This document shows positions 17,835 to 27,700 of a DNA stretch of 64,000 nt, piece by piece. The position numbers and the translations under genes are program-made. The DNA lies in contig SUVB01000058.1 in NCBI GenBank assembly GCA_015062205.1, positions 1-64,000 on the forward strand. Direction: 5' to 3'. The notes under the pieces are model-generated. The model had not been told where the DNA came from, did not search any database, and was given only the letters and a program-made list of their open reading frames with translations. Position 1 is the first letter of the stretch; every line of letters starts with the position of its first letter. The DNA comes from Desulfovibrio desulfuricans. Its GTDB lineage: Bacteria > Desulfobacterota > Desulfovibrionia > Desulfovibrionales > Desulfovibrionaceae.

Positions 17835-18838
17835 GCGCGGCCGCGCCCTCCGCCCTCCGCACACGAAGGCAGGCAGGGCATGCCCTGCTTTTTGTCACAG
17901 GCGTCGCAAACGCCGCAGGCCGCGCCGTCTGCAGCGGTCGCCTCCAGTTCGCGCAGCAGGGCCAGCCCTTCCGCGCCCAGCAATCCGTCCTGCTGCGCGC
18001 CGGCCAGCAAAACGGCGGCCGGTTCTCGGCGGCCGGCCTCCAGGAAATCCCTGGCCGCCATCAGGTACAGGCGCTCCCTGTCCCCCCCGAAAAGAGAGGA
18101 GAGAAGCACTGTGTAACTTTCACCGAAGGCCTGCCGCGCCACGGCTTCCCCGCAGGCCAGCCAGCGGGCCAGATGCATGTTGTGCCGCTCCATGGCGAGG
18201 TACCGGGCCAGCAGCCGCAGCCCCTGGCCCAGCACGTGCATGATGCGCGCAAGTTCCCGCGAGGAGCTTTCCGAAGTCTGCCCGCCGAGCCCGCGCAGGG
18301 GATTGTACATCTCTGCCGTGACCCCGGCATAGCGCGAGATCTGTATGAGCCGGTTGGCGTAATGCTGCCCCTGAAAAGCGTCTTCCTTCAGTTTGACGCA
18401 CTCGTGGAAGGCATAGCCGATGCACCAGTCAATGAGGGCTTCCAGCGCCATACGCCCTTCCGCGCCGCCGGGCAGGGCCATGCCCGCGCGGCGCTGCAGC
18501 AGGGCCATCTGCGTCCGTTCCGCGGCGCTGCGGGGCCGGCGGGCATCCTCCTGCGGCAGGCCGTCGGGGGCGAAATCGTCGGGCAGGGGCGCGTCCGCCG
18601 CGTCGGCGTCGGCGTCGGACCGATTGCGGAACAAATGGTGGGCCGTATCCTTGAGCCGCCAGAACACGCCCTTGCGCATGGCCTCGCCCAGAAGGTCGCA
18701 CAGCGCCGAATACGACACTGCGCCGTCGGTTTCAAACCGGCGGCGCTGGTCCGCCAGAATGCCGTGCACAGTGCAGTAGTCGCGCACAAGATCGCGGACG
18801 AGAAAGTCCCTGTCGGCAGGCAGCCGCCGCCCGCTCAC
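17831..18838 (-). CDS. Unknown protein with C-terminal cysteine cluster
   Basis: A 335-residue, mostly helical, soluble protein that I do not recognise. It begins MSGRRLPADRDFLVRDLVRDYC. A long helical region follows, including FHECVKLKEDAFQGQHYANRL cut here to its recognisable core at about 145-165. Its last 40 residues contain six cysteines in the order CGVCDACDKKQGMPC then C, a plausible metal or cluster site. An Asp/Ala-rich linker lies at about 75-90. It sits between a small unknown gene, overlapped by 4 bp, and rlpA, also overlapped by 4 bp, so the three genes are a tight operon. A role in assembly or regulation of envelope functions is only suggested by context. Confidence 0.75.
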   Translation of the reverse strand: MSGRRLPADRDFLVRDLVRDYCTVHGILADQRRRFETDGAVSYSALCDLLGEAMRKGVFWRLKDTAHHLFRNRSDADADAADAPLPDDFAPDGLPQEDARRPRSAAERTQMALLQRRAGMALPGGAEGRMALEALIDWCIGYAFHECVKLKEDAFQGQHYANRLIQISRYAGVTAEMYNPLRGLGGQTSESSSRELARIMHVLGQGLRLLARYLAMERHNMHLARWLACGEAVARQAFGESYTVLLSSLFGGDRERLYLMAARDFLEAGRREPAAVLLAGAQQDGLLGAEGLALLRELEATAADGAACGVCDACDKKQGMPCLPSCAEGGGRGRA

Positions 18839-19104
18839 GCTTCGTCCTCGCGCAGCAGCGCCCTGGCCACGGCAATGTCGTAGAGTTTCAGGGGGTCAAG
18901 CCCGTTGGATCGCTCCTGCCGGTAGAGACCGGCGGCGCTGCGCACCACAGCCATGTTGAGCCAGGGGTGGCGTTCCCACACTTCGGGATGGTCGGCCCGC
19001 CACAGCCGGAACTCTACCTCGCCGTCGGGGCCGCGCCGCACATACGCGCGCGAGAGGCTGTCGCCCGCCTGTGGATGATAGTACAATCCCCGTTCGTCTT
19101 TCAT
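18835..19104 (-). CDS. Small unknown protein, first gene of the rlpA operon
   Basis: An 89-residue protein starting MKDERGLYYHPQAGDSLSRA. It is rich in aromatic residues in the first two-thirds (WRADHPEVWERHPWLN) and ends in an acidic tail LLREDEA. I know no named family. The start at 19102-19104 is preferred to a longer version because the extra upstream residues are proline/arginine-rich with no family feel; its ribosome site is weak. It overlaps the next gene by 4 bp. The YYHP and W-rich pattern hints at a small globular domain, and nothing more can be said. Confidence 0.65.
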   Translation of the reverse strand: MKDERGLYYHPQAGDSLSRAYVRRGPDGEVEFRLWRADHPEVWERHPWLNMAVVRSAAGLYRQERSNGLDPLKLYDIAVARALLREDEA

Positions 19105-19422
19105 GGAGTTGCAGTCCTTGTGCGCTTGCCGCCGGAGGGCGGGACTGGGGAGGCCGCGGACAGGCCGCGGCGTACGCGCCGCAGGAAGCGCCCCGCAGCT
19201 CAGGGCAGTGTACCCCGCAAGCTGCATGTTGCCAAGGGCAATGCGTCACGCTGTGAAAAACAGCACAATATCTGCAAAAAATCCCGCACTTTTTGTAAAA
19301 AATTTCCAGGCGGTTGCGCCTGCAAACGCCGCTGCCGGACGCCCCGCGCCGGGCGCATTGCCTTGTCAGTCCTTGCGTTGCGGGTTTTGTTGCCGCGCTT
19401 TGCTTCTATTGCCCCGCCCCGG

Positions 19423-19451
19423 TTGTCATTATGGCGAAAATAGGCTATGCA
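19423..19451 (+). promoter_or_regulatory. Candidate dsrABD promoter
   Basis: TTGTCA (19423-19428) and TATGCA (19446-19451) are separated by exactly 17 bp. The -35 differs from consensus by one base, while the -10 matches only at its first half. It is the best pair I see ahead of dsrA and would give a leader near 210 nt. Confidence 0.45.
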
Positions 19452-19627
19452 GAAAATTGACCGCGTTGCGGCCGGCCGGGCGGAAGTTCAGGCCCGCCCG
19501 GCATCCGCGATTCCCTGGGGCGTTCCGTTTTTCACGGGGCGAATACATGGACGACGGGGCGCGACCGCGGGCTCAAGCCTGCCGGACGGCCCGACGTTGA
19601 TCGGAATCGCCGCAGTTGACCGGCACG

Positions 19628-19643
19628 TCACGCGAACGCGTGA
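19628..19643. promoter_or_regulatory. Palindrome just upstream of dsrA
   Basis: TCACGCG, AA, CGCGTGA form a 7+2+7 inverted repeat ending 27 bp before the dsrA start. In DNA it could be an operator, and in RNA a hairpin close to the ribosome site. No known regulator site is recognised, and it does not match the Rex or HcpR patterns I remember. Confidence 0.4.
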
Positions 19644-19670
19644 TACAAACAAACCAGTGGAGGTATGGCA

Positions 19671-20984
19671 ATGGCGAAACATGCAACCCCCTTGTTGGAC
19701 CAGCTGGAAAGCGGCCCCTGGCCGAGCTTTGTGTCCGACATCAAACAGGAGGCCGCACACCGGGCTGCGAACCCCGATGGTCTTGACTATCAGATTCCCG
19801 TGGACGCTCCCGAAGACCTGCTGGGCGTGGTGGAGCTTTCCTACCACGACAAAGAAACGCACTGGAAGCACGGCGGCATCGTGGGCGTGTTCGGCTACGG
19901 CGGCGGCGTCATCGGCCGCTACTGCGACCAGCCCGAAAAATTCCCCGGCGTGGCGCACTTTCACACCATCCGCGTGGCGCAGCCCTCGGGCAAGTACTAC
20001 AGCACCAAATTCCTGCGCGACCTGTGCGACATCTGGGATCTGCGCGGTTCCGGCATGACCAACATGCACGGGTCCACGGGCGACATCGTGCTGCTCGGCA
20101 CGCAGACCCCGCAGCTGGAAGAAATCTTCCACGACCTGACCCACAAAATGCACAACGACCTGGGCGGCTCCGGCTCCAACCTGCGCACGCCTGCGGCCTG
20201 TCTGGGCATGTCCCGCTGCGAGTACGCCTGCTACAACACGCAGGACATGTGCTACCAGCTCACCCAGGACTACCAGGACGAGCTGCACCGCCCCGCCTTC
20301 CCCTACAAGTTCAAGTTCAAGTTCGACGGCTGCCCCAACGGCTGCGTGTGCGCCATGGCCCGTTCGGACTTCGCCGTGGTCGGCACATGGAAGGACGACA
20401 TCAAGATCGACCAGGAAGCCGTGAAGGCCTATGTGGCCGGCGAATTCAAACCCAACGCGGGCGCGCATGCGGGCCGCGACTGGGGCAAGTTTGACCTTGA
20501 GAAGGAAGTCATTGAACGCTGCCCCTCCAAGTGCATGAAGTGGGACGGCTCCAAGCTCTCCATCAAGACCTCCGAATGCGTGCGCTGCATGCACTGCATC
20601 AACACCATGCCCCGCGCCCTGCACATCGGTGACGAGCGCGGCGCCAGCATCCTCGTGGGCGCCAAGGCCCCCGTGGTGGACGGCGCGCAGATGGGCTCCC
20701 TGCTCATCCCCTTCATCTCCTGTGAGGCTCCCTACGACGACATCAAGGAAGTCATCGAAAAGATCTGGGACTGGTGGATGGAAGAGGGCAAGAACCGTGA
20801 GCGCGTGGGCGAGACCATGAAGCGCCTGTCCTTCCAGAAGCTGCTGGAAGTGACCGACACGCCGGCCCAGGCCGTGCACGTCAAGGAGCCCCGCTCCAAC
20901 CCGTACATCTTCTTCAAGGAAGACGAGGTGCCCGGCGGTTGGACCCGCGACCTCGCCGCGTACCGCAGCCGCCACCAGCGCTAG
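19671..20984 (+). CDS. dsrA: Dissimilatory sulfite reductase, alpha subunit
   Basis: A 437-residue subunit of the siroheme enzyme that reduces sulfite with DsrC as sulfur acceptor in sulfate respiration. The siroheme-linked [4Fe-4S] cysteines are at 177, 183, 221 and 225 (CLGMSRCEYAC and DGCPNGCVC). An inserted ferredoxin domain carries CPSKC (284, 288) and CVRCMHC (303, 306, 309). Length and cysteine numbering agree with the Desulfovibrio enzyme as I recall it. Two ATGs are close together; the one at 19671 is used because GGAGG lies 7 nt ahead of it. dsrB follows after 18 bp and dsrD after that. Confidence 0.98.
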   Translation: MAKHATPLLDQLESGPWPSFVSDIKQEAAHRAANPDGLDYQIPVDAPEDLLGVVELSYHDKETHWKHGGIVGVFGYGGGVIGRYCDQPEKFPGVAHFHTIRVAQPSGKYYSTKFLRDLCDIWDLRGSGMTNMHGSTGDIVLLGTQTPQLEEIFHDLTHKMHNDLGGSGSNLRTPAACLGMSRCEYACYNTQDMCYQLTQDYQDELHRPAFPYKFKFKFDGCPNGCVCAMARSDFAVVGTWKDDIKIDQEAVKAYVAGEFKPNAGAHAGRDWGKFDLEKEVIERCPSKCMKWDGSKLSIKTSECVRCMHCINTMPRALHIGDERGASILVGAKAPVVDGAQMGSLLIPFISCEAPYDDIKEVIEKIWDWWMEEGKNRERVGETMKRLSFQKLLEVTDTPAQAVHVKEPRSNPYIFFKEDEVPGGWTRDLAAYRSRHQR

Positions 20985-21002
20985 CCAAAGGGGGAAAACA
21001 TC

Positions 21003-22148
21003 ATGGCTTTTATTTCTTCCGGGTACAATCCCCAGAAACCGATGGAAGGCCGTATCACCGACATCGGCCCCCACAAGTACGACGAATACTTCCCGCCGGT
21101 CATCAAGAAGAACTTCGGCAAATGGCTCTATCATGAAATTCTGGAGCCCGGCGTTCTGATGCATGTGGCCGAGAGCGGCGACAAGGTGTACACCGTCCGC
21201 GTGGGCGGCACCCGCACCATGTCCATCACGCACATCCGCGAAATCTGCGACATCGCCGACAAATACTGCGGCGGCCATGTGCGCTGGACCACCCGCAGCA
21301 ACATCGAATTCATGGTGGAAGACGAAGAAACCATGAAGAAGCTGCGTGACGACCTGAACAGCCGCAAATTTGCCGGCGGCTCCCACAAGTTCCCCGTGGG
21401 CGGCACCGGCGCCGGCGTCAGCAACATGGTGCACACCCAGGGCTGGGTGCACTGCCACACCCCCGCCACCGACGCCTCCGGCCCGGTGAAGTGCGTGATG
21501 GACACCCTGTTCGACGAATTCAAGAACATGCGCCTGCCCGCGCCGGTGCGCGTCTCCCTGGCCTGCTGCATCAACATGTGCGGCGCCGTGCACTGCTCGG
21601 ACATCGGCCTCGTGGGCATTCACCGCAAACCGCCCATGATTGACCATGAATGGGCCGACCAACTCTGCGAAATCCCGCTGGCCGTGGCCGCCTGCCCCAC
21701 CGCCGCCGTGCGTCCCACCAAGGTGGAACACAACGGCCAGAAGGTGAACTCCGTGGCCATCAAGGAAGACCGCTGCATGTACTGCGGCAACTGCTACACC
21801 ATGTGCCCGGCCCTGCCCATCGCCGACAAGGACGGCGACGGCATCGCCATCATGGTGGGCGGCAAGGTTTCCAACCGCATCACCATGCCCAAGTTCTCCA
21901 AGGTCGTTGTGGGCTACATCCCCAACGAGCCGCCGCGCTGGCCCACCCTCACCAAGACGGTGAAGCACATCGTCGAGGTGTACGCCGCCAACGCGCAGAA
22001 ATACGAACGCCTGGGCGACTGGGCGCAGCGCATCGGCTGGGAGAGCTTCTTCAAGCTGACCGGCCTTGAGTTCACCCACCACCTCATTGACGACTTCCGT
22101 GATCCCGCCTACTACACTTGGCGGCAGAGCACGCAGTTCAAGTTCTAG
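21003..22148 (+). CDS. dsrB: Dissimilatory sulfite reductase, beta subunit
   Basis: A 381-residue partner of DsrA in the alpha2beta2 sulfite reductase. Cysteines for the siroheme-[4Fe-4S] centre are at 151, 188, 189 and 193 (CHTPATD and ACCINMCG). The ferredoxin domain uses Cys231 in AACPTAAV and the [12 protein letters not shown] cluster at 258-268. The start [16 protein letters not shown] is characteristic. AGGGGGAAAAC precedes the ATG at 21003. It is co-transcribed with dsrA (18-bp gap) and dsrD (54-bp gap). Codon usage is strongly biased to C-ending codons, as expected for a highly expressed protein. Confidence 0.98.
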   Translation: MAFISSGYNPQKPMEGRITDIGPHKYDEYFPPVIKKNFGKWLYHEILEPGVLMHVAESGDKVYTVRVGGTRTMSITHIREICDIADKYCGGHVRWTTRSNIEFMVEDEETMKKLRDDLNSRKFAGGSHKFPVGGTGAGVSNMVHTQGWVHCHTPATDASGPVKCVMDTLFDEFKNMRLPAPVRVSLACCINMCGAVHCSDIGLVGIHRKPPMIDHEWADQLCEIPLAVAACPTAAVRPTKVEHNGQKVNSVAIKEDRCMYCGNCYTMCPALPIADKDGDGIAIMVGGKVSNRITMPKFSKVVVGYIPNEPPRWPTLTKTVKHIVEVYAANAQKYERLGDWAQRIGWESFFKLTGLEFTHHLIDDFRDPAYYTWRQSTQFKF

Positions 22149-22202
22149 GTCCATAGTTTAACCCCGGCGGCGCTACGCGCCGCCGGGTCAGGAGAAAAGG
22201 CC

Positions 22203-22439
22203 ATGGCTGACGACAAAGACGTTGTTGTGGAATTCCTGCAGAGCAAGTCCAAGATGAAGTCCAAGTTCTACTTCAAGGACTTTCTGGAACTGTTCCCCGA
22301 CAAAGGCCCCCGCGATGTGAAGAAGATTCTCACCAAGCTGGTCAACGAGGAAGTGCTGGAGTTCTGGTCTTCCGGCTCCACCACCATGTATGGCCTCAAG
22401 GGCGCGGGCAAGCAGTCGCACGCCGAAGGCGAAGAGTAG
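22203..22439 (+). CDS. dsrD: DsrD, sulfite reductase-associated protein
   Basis: A 78-residue winged-helix protein that is always found with dsrAB in sulfate reducers and is a marker of the reductive Dsr pathway. It begins MADDKDVVVEFLQSKSKMKS and has the FKDFLELFPDKGPRDVKKIL helix-turn-helix-like segment, matching the known DsrD fold. Family studies indicate it binds and stimulates DsrAB rather than acting as a classical DNA-binding regulator. AGGAGAAAAGGCC precedes the ATG. It closes the dsr operon; a strong hairpin terminator lies 150 bp downstream. Confidence 0.96.
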   Translation: MADDKDVVVEFLQSKSKMKSKFYFKDFLELFPDKGPRDVKKILTKLVNEEVLEFWSSGSTTMYGLKGAGKQSHAEGEE

Positions 22440-22587
22440 GCTCTTGCAGACACGGCCGCCCCTTTTGCCACGGGCGTCCCGCGACACAAAAACGACGGCC
22501 CCAAGCGAAGCCGCCGCGCAGCGCGGGTAATGCCTACGGCGCGAGGTCGTTGCCGGTCGCGCCTTGCCGGGTTCTGCATTCACATCA

Positions 22588-22629
22588 AAACAAGTCATGC
22601 CGCAACGTCAGTTGTGGCATTTCTTGTTT
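22588..22629. terminator. Terminator downstream of dsrABD
   Basis: A 10-bp stem ATGCCGCAAC/GTTGTGGCAT (22597-22606 with 22611-22620, one G-T pair, loop GTCA) is enclosed by an outer AAACAAG/CTTGTTT pairing (22588-22594 with 22623-22629). The T-rich right side makes it a good intrinsic terminator on the plus strand, and it ends 14 bp before the AMMECR1 gene. Confidence 0.75.
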
Positions 22630-22643
22630 CCCGGGGGTTTCCA

Positions 22644-23216
22644 ATGCCGCTTTCCTTCACGCTTTCCGACGCGGAAAAAGGCTTTTTGTCGCAGCTGGCG
22701 CGACGCTCCATTGATGCCGGGCTGACCGGCGGAACCATTGAGCCGCCGCAGCCTGAAGAACTGCCGGGCGGGGAGCGCTCCGCCCTCCTCCGCGCGCTGG
22801 GCGGATTTGTCACCCTGACGCTGGGCGGCGCGCTGCGCGGCTGTATCGGCAACATCGTGGGGCGTGGGCCGCTGTATCTCACCATCCGTAACATGGCGCA
22901 GGCCGCCGCCTTTCAGGACCCGCGCTTCCTGCCGCTCACGCGGGACGAATGGCCCGCGTGCCGCATGGAGATTTCCGTGCTGGACGAATTGACGCCCTGT
23001 CCGAACCCCGACGCCGTGGAAATAGGCCGCCACGGCCTTCTCTTGCAGCACCGGGGACGCAGCGGCGTTTTTCTGCCGCAGGTGCCGGTGGAACAGGGCT
23101 GGGATCGCATGGCCTACCTGGACAACCTCTGCCGCAAGGCCGGCCTCCCCGCGGGCTCATGGAAAGAGCCGGACGCCCGCCTTTACTGGTACGAGGCGCT
23201 GGTTTTCGAGGGCTAG
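22644..23216 (+). CDS. AMMECR1-domain protein (AmmeMemoRadiSam protein A type)
   Basis: A 190-residue single-domain protein of the AMMECR1 family. Landmarks are GFVTLTLGGALRGCIGNI (about 54-70), which carries the hallmark LRGCIG motif, DPRFLPLTRDEWP, MEISVLDELTP and the C-terminal LPQVPVEQGWDRMAYLDNLC. These proteins often occur with a MEMO protein and a radical SAM enzyme, forming an uncharacterised modification system; the partners are not next to it here. GGGGG precedes the ATG. It is separated from dsrD by a terminator and probably has its own promoter or relies on read-through. The biochemical function is unknown. Confidence 0.85.
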   Translation: MPLSFTLSDAEKGFLSQLARRSIDAGLTGGTIEPPQPEELPGGERSALLRALGGFVTLTLGGALRGCIGNIVGRGPLYLTIRNMAQAAAFQDPRFLPLTRDEWPACRMEISVLDELTPCPNPDAVEIGRHGLLLQHRGRSGVFLPQVPVEQGWDRMAYLDNLCRKAGLPAGSWKEPDARLYWYEALVFEG

Positions 23217-23477
23217 GGCCAAGCCGCCCGGACGCAGCGAGTCCCGCAGCGCCGTCGGGGCAGACCGGTACATGGGGCGGCCCGAACACTGCAGGATAGC
23301 CGGAGGTCAGGCGCGCCCGTTCGGCATGGCGCAGCCCTGTGTATGCCAAGCGTCCAAGGGGCCGGCCCCGGCGGAAGCCTTCGCGGCCGGACTGCGGGGT
23401 TGCGACAGCGGAAAGGCACGTCGTGCGGAGAGCGAAGGCCTTTTGGACGGGTCTGCGCCATGGCGGCGCGCAGGGCG

Positions 23478-24344
23478 TCAGGGCCGGCTGTTCTGCCTCT
23501 CGGGCATAAAATAGTTGGTGCCCCAGGTGACGCCCAGCACAAACACGGCGGCGAAAATGCCGATGACCGGACTCCACAGGGGGCTGGCCGACAGCGCCAG
23601 GCGCATGAGCAAGGTGCCGATGACAAAGCCGGAATTGCGGAACACGGCGTGAAAGGCGGGCATGTAGCGCTGGGCGATGAGCACAAGGGTGATGTCCGAA
23701 AAAATCAGCACCGTGTACAGCGTTTCAAAAAAACTGCTGTCCTTGCCGGTGCGGACATAAAGCAGAAAATCATCGGCGGCCGTGCACAAAAAGATGACAA
23801 ACAGCGCCAGCGCCAGAATTTTCTTGCTCATGACGTAACGCATGCGCAGATCGGACGTGGCAATGAAGCCTTTGTGCGGTCGGGCGATGCGCTTGTACAG
23901 GCCCAGGCACAGGTAAATGCAGAGTGCCCCGGCCCCGGAAACGGCAATGTGCAGCACGGGCAGCATGTCGTCCGCCACGCTCACCGGCTCGGGCAGGTGG
24001 GAGAGTTCCTTGAAGGCGTTGCGCAACAGGATGAGCGTCAGTATCTCGAACTGCTTGCCCATGGATTGCGAGAGCGAACTGGGTATGGCCAGGATGAGCC
24101 CCATGACCTCCAGACCGAGAATCAGCGTAAAGGCAAGATGGATGGCGTAAAAATGGTTGGGCGGCGTAACGGCCTCCAGCCAGGGCGGCAGCAGGCCCTG
24201 CCGCCGCAGCTCCACCCCCAGCAGGACGATCAGGTATATCCAAAGGATGCAGAGGGCCACGCTGCGTTGCATGACGGCGCGTTCCCACGCGGAATGCAGC
24301 CAGTCAAACATGTCTGTCACAGGTTGCAGCTTGGAGAGAATCAT
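23478..24344 (-). CDS. Unknown polytopic inner-membrane protein
   Basis: A 288-residue protein with about seven hydrophobic segments spread along its length, including CILWIYLIVLLGVEL near 30-45, HLAFTLILGLEVMGLILAI near 80-98, ILALALFVIFLC near 175 and VIGIFAAVFVLGVTW near 258. Short charged loops such as RYVMSKK and RTGKDSS are cytoplasmic candidates. I recognise no catalytic motif, and transport or sensing is possible. It starts MILSKLQPVTDMFDW at 24342-24344 with GGAG 7 nt ahead. It is convergent with the AMMECR1 gene and divergent from the large dehydrogenase. Confidence 0.75.
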   Translation of the reverse strand: MILSKLQPVTDMFDWLHSAWERAVMQRSVALCILWIYLIVLLGVELRRQGLLPPWLEAVTPPNHFYAIHLAFTLILGLEVMGLILAIPSSLSQSMGKQFEILTLILLRNAFKELSHLPEPVSVADDMLPVLHIAVSGAGALCIYLCLGLYKRIARPHKGFIATSDLRMRYVMSKKILALALFVIFLCTAADDFLLYVRTGKDSSFFETLYTVLIFSDITLVLIAQRYMPAFHAVFRNSGFVIGTLLMRLALSASPLWSPVIGIFAAVFVLGVTWGTNYFMPERQNSRP

Positions 24345-24756
24345 CAACGGCTCCGGGCAAAAAGACGCCGCGCCGGCTTTGCCCTGTCGCCGCAGGGCGG
24401 GATGCGGCGCGTCGTGAAAACCTGCGCAGCTAACGGTTCCCGATGCCGCCGGGCAAACCGCTGCGCGCACGACGCCACAGCATACCCGGCGACAGCCGAA
24501 AGTCAAAGCGCGCATGGCGCCCCGGGCACGCAGCCTGTTCTCCTGACGAACTCCCAAACCGGCAAGCCCTACGGCGGGCAGACGCCCTGCGTAGAGAGGG
24601 ACGACGGCCCCGCCCGCAGGCTTGCCAACCGCGAGCATTGCACGTAGAAAAAAGCTTGCGAACAGCAATACAGACCTGCGGCGGAATCGGCCGCCTTAGC
24701 CGCCCGCAGCGCTGCGACGCCGCCGGGCTGTTGCGAGCTTCACGAGGTAGAGCACC
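24345..24756. other. Divergent intergenic region before the FAD/Fe-S dehydrogenase
   Basis: About 410 bases without a gene. It should contain promoters for both flanking genes. The best plus-strand promoter is at 24622-24650, leaving a leader of about 100 nt that has a GC-rich inverted segment near 24680-24740. No minus-strand promoter stands out. Confidence 0.45.
24622..24650 (+). promoter_or_regulatory. Candidate promoter for the FAD/Fe-S dehydrogenase
   Basis: TTGCCA (24622-24627) and TAGAAA (24645-24650) are 17 bp apart. Each matches the sigma-70 consensus in four of six positions. The placement, about 105 bp before the start, is reasonable. Confidence 0.4.
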
Positions 24757-27700
24757 ATGCCCCACAAGGGTCCGCATATTTCCATCTCTCCCGATTATGT
24801 GGTCAACCGCATTCTGCGCATCAACATTGATGATTTCGCGGAATGGCCGGAATCGGTCCGCAACCTCGCCATAGCCATTGCGGAAGAGCTTTTTCTGGTG
24901 GCCTACAATCCCTTCATCAATGCCGAAACCGTGCGCAACAGCGTAGGTGACAGTTTTGAGAAGGAATCCGTCTCGCTGGCGCATTACTATGCCACCGCCA
25001 TCGGCGAGGGCATCACCATGTTCTGGTCTGCCTACGAGGCCGAGGCGGACTTCCGCGACAGGCTGGTGGACGCCCTGCGCGGCATTCTGCCCGACGAGTG
25101 CATCCTCACTGACCCGGCGGCCCTAGTGGAAACAGCCACCGACGCCACCGACCTGCGCATGGAGCTGCCCCTGCTGGTCGTGGAGCCGGACTCCACCGAA
25201 CAGGTGGCCGAACTGGTGCGCCTCGCCAATGACATGAAATTCGCGCTCATTCCGCGCGGCGGCGGCTCAGGCATGACGGGCGGGGCCGTGCCCGCACGCA
25301 AGCGCACGCTCATTGTCAGCCTGACGCGCCTTACCCGCATCGGCCCCATCGACCTCAAGGCCATGACCGTCACCTGCCAGGCCGGGGCCATTACCCAGGC
25401 CGTGGCCAATGCCGTGGGCGAGGCGGGGGCGCTCTTTTCCGTTGATCCGGCCTCCAAGCAGGCTTCCACCGTGGGCGGCAACGTATCGGAAAACGCGGGC
25501 GGCCCCAGCGCCTTTGAATACGGAACCACGCTGGACAATCTGCTCTGGTGGCGCATGGTCACCCCCACGGGCGAAATCATCACTGTGGAGCGTGAAGACC
25601 ATCCCCGCCACAAGATCCTGCCGGAAGAAACCGCCGTCTTCGCGGTCAAGGACGTGAGCGGCGGCGTGCGCAATGTGGTGCACTTGCGCGGCGATGAAAT
25701 CCGCCTGCCGGGCCTGGGCAAGGACGTGACCAACAAGGTGCTGGGCGGCCTGCCGGGCATGCAGAAGGAAGGCGTGGACGGCATCATCACCGAGGCCTGC
25801 TTCATCATCCACCCCCGCCCCAGGTACAAGCGCGTCATGGTGCTGGAATTCTTCGGCCGCTCCATGCAGCCCGCCGCCGTGGTGGTGCGCGAGCTGGTGG
25901 ATCTGCGCAACCGCATCCGCCGGGAGGGCGACTACGCGCACCTCTCGGCCATGGAGGAATTCAACGCCAAGTACGTGCAGGCCATCGAATACAAACGCAA
26001 ATCGCAAAAATACGAGGGGCTGCCCATTTCCGTCATCATCCTCCAGGTGGACGGCGATGACCCCTATCTGCTGGACAAATGCGTGGGCGACATCGTCAGC
26101 GTGGTGGAGCAGCAGGACAACGTGGACATTATCGTGGCCGCCGACGACAAGGAGGGCGACCACTTCTGGGAGGACCGCCACCGCCTCTCGGCCATAGCCA
26201 AACGCACTTCCGGCTTCAAGATGAACGAGGATGTGGTCATTCCCATGCACCGCATCCCGGACTTCGCGCTCTTTCTGGAGCAGATCAATCTGGAGTGCAC
26301 GGCGGCCGCCTATCGCCATGCCCTGCAGGAGGTGGGTCGGCTGCCCGGCTTCCCCATGGAGGAAAAGGAGTTCAACCGCGAATTTTCGCAAGCCTCCAAG
26401 GCGGCCCTGGGCGACGTGCCCGTTGCCGAACTCTCCGATACGGAACTCATGGCCCGCGCCGAGGGCTTCCTGAACGCCCTCAAGACAAAATATTCCCATC
26501 TCGCGAAAAAGATCAGCAAGATCCAGGAATACATGGAAGCCAGCCGCATCGTAGTGGCCAGCCACATGCATGCCGGCGACGGCAACTGCCATGTGAACAT
26601 CCCGGTCAACTCCAACGACGCCCGCATGCTGGAGGAAGCCGAGGAAACGGCGGCCCGCGTCATGGCCGAATGTCAGGAAATGGGCGGCGAAGTCTCGGGC
26701 GAGCACGGCATTGGCATCACGAAGATCGCCTTTTTCGGCAAGGACAAGATGGACGCCCTGCGCGCGTTCAAGGAACGCGTGGACCCGCGCGACGTCATGA
26801 ACCCGGCCAAGCTCGTCTATCGCGAACTGCCGGTGCGCCCCTTCACCTTCTCGTTCAACCGCCTCATCCGTGATATCCGCGAGAGCGGCCTGCCCGACAA
26901 GGAAAAGCTCATCAGCCTGCTCACGTCCATTCAGGTCTGCACCCGCTGCGGCAAGTGCAAGCAGGTCTGCTCCATGTGCTACCCCGAGCGCTCCATGCAG
27001 TACCACCCGCGCAACAAGAATATGGTGCTGGGCATGCTGCTGGAGGCCGTGTACTACAGCCAGGTGAACAAGGGCGACATTGACGAGCCCCTGCTCAAGG
27101 CCCTGCGCAATGTGGTGGAGCACTGCACGGCCTGCGGCCGCTGCATGGCCAACTGCCCGGTGAAAATCCCCTCGGGGGAGGTGGCGCTGACCCTGCGCGC
27201 CCTGCTGGAACACGAAGGCGCAGGCGGGCACCCCATCAAGGAGCACGCCCTGGAGTGGCTGGCGCGCGACATTCCCCACCGCGTGCCCAAGGCCGCCAAG
27301 ATGGCCTCTCTGGGCCAGAAAATGCAGAACAGATTCCTTGGCTTCGTGCCCGACATGTGGAAAAGGCGGATGAAAAGTCCGCTCTTCTCCGGGCGCGGCC
27401 CCAAGATGGGCTATACCAACCTGTACGAATCCCTGAAGCTGCACCGCGGTTCCGTCTTCGCCCCCGCCGAGCCCGCGCCGGGCATGCCCTGCGCGCTCTA
27501 CTTCCCCGGCTGCGGGGGCGCGCTCTTCTATGACCGCATCGGGTTGTCGTCCGTCATGCTGCTGCTCAGGGCGGGCTTTGCCGTGGCCGTGCCCCCCAGG
27601 CATCTGTGCTGCGGTTTTCCCCTGCTGGCGGCGGGCATGGACACAGCCTTTGAAGACAATCTGGCCCAGAACCGGCAGTATCTGGCCTCCATGCTGCGCG

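Larger units (their letters stand above)
19105..19670. other. Long upstream region of dsrABD
   Basis: About 560 bases without a gene between the divergent small gene and dsrA. The left half carries A/T-rich blocks (19255-19315) that could hold promoters. A good -35/-10 pair occurs at 19423-19451, so the dsr transcript would have a leader near 210 nt. In the leader are a 9-bp hairpin (19475-19483 with 19494-19502) and a 16-bp palindrome just before the ribosome site. Open frames through this leader have no ribosome sites. Confidence 0.5.

Noticed and set aside
19488-22154. An 888-codon open frame on the minus strand opposite dsrAB and its leader
   Set aside because: It mirrors dsrA/dsrB codon structure in GC-rich DNA, is His/Gly/Ala-rich with no domain, and has no ribosome site. 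dsrA and dsrB match known proteins over their full length.
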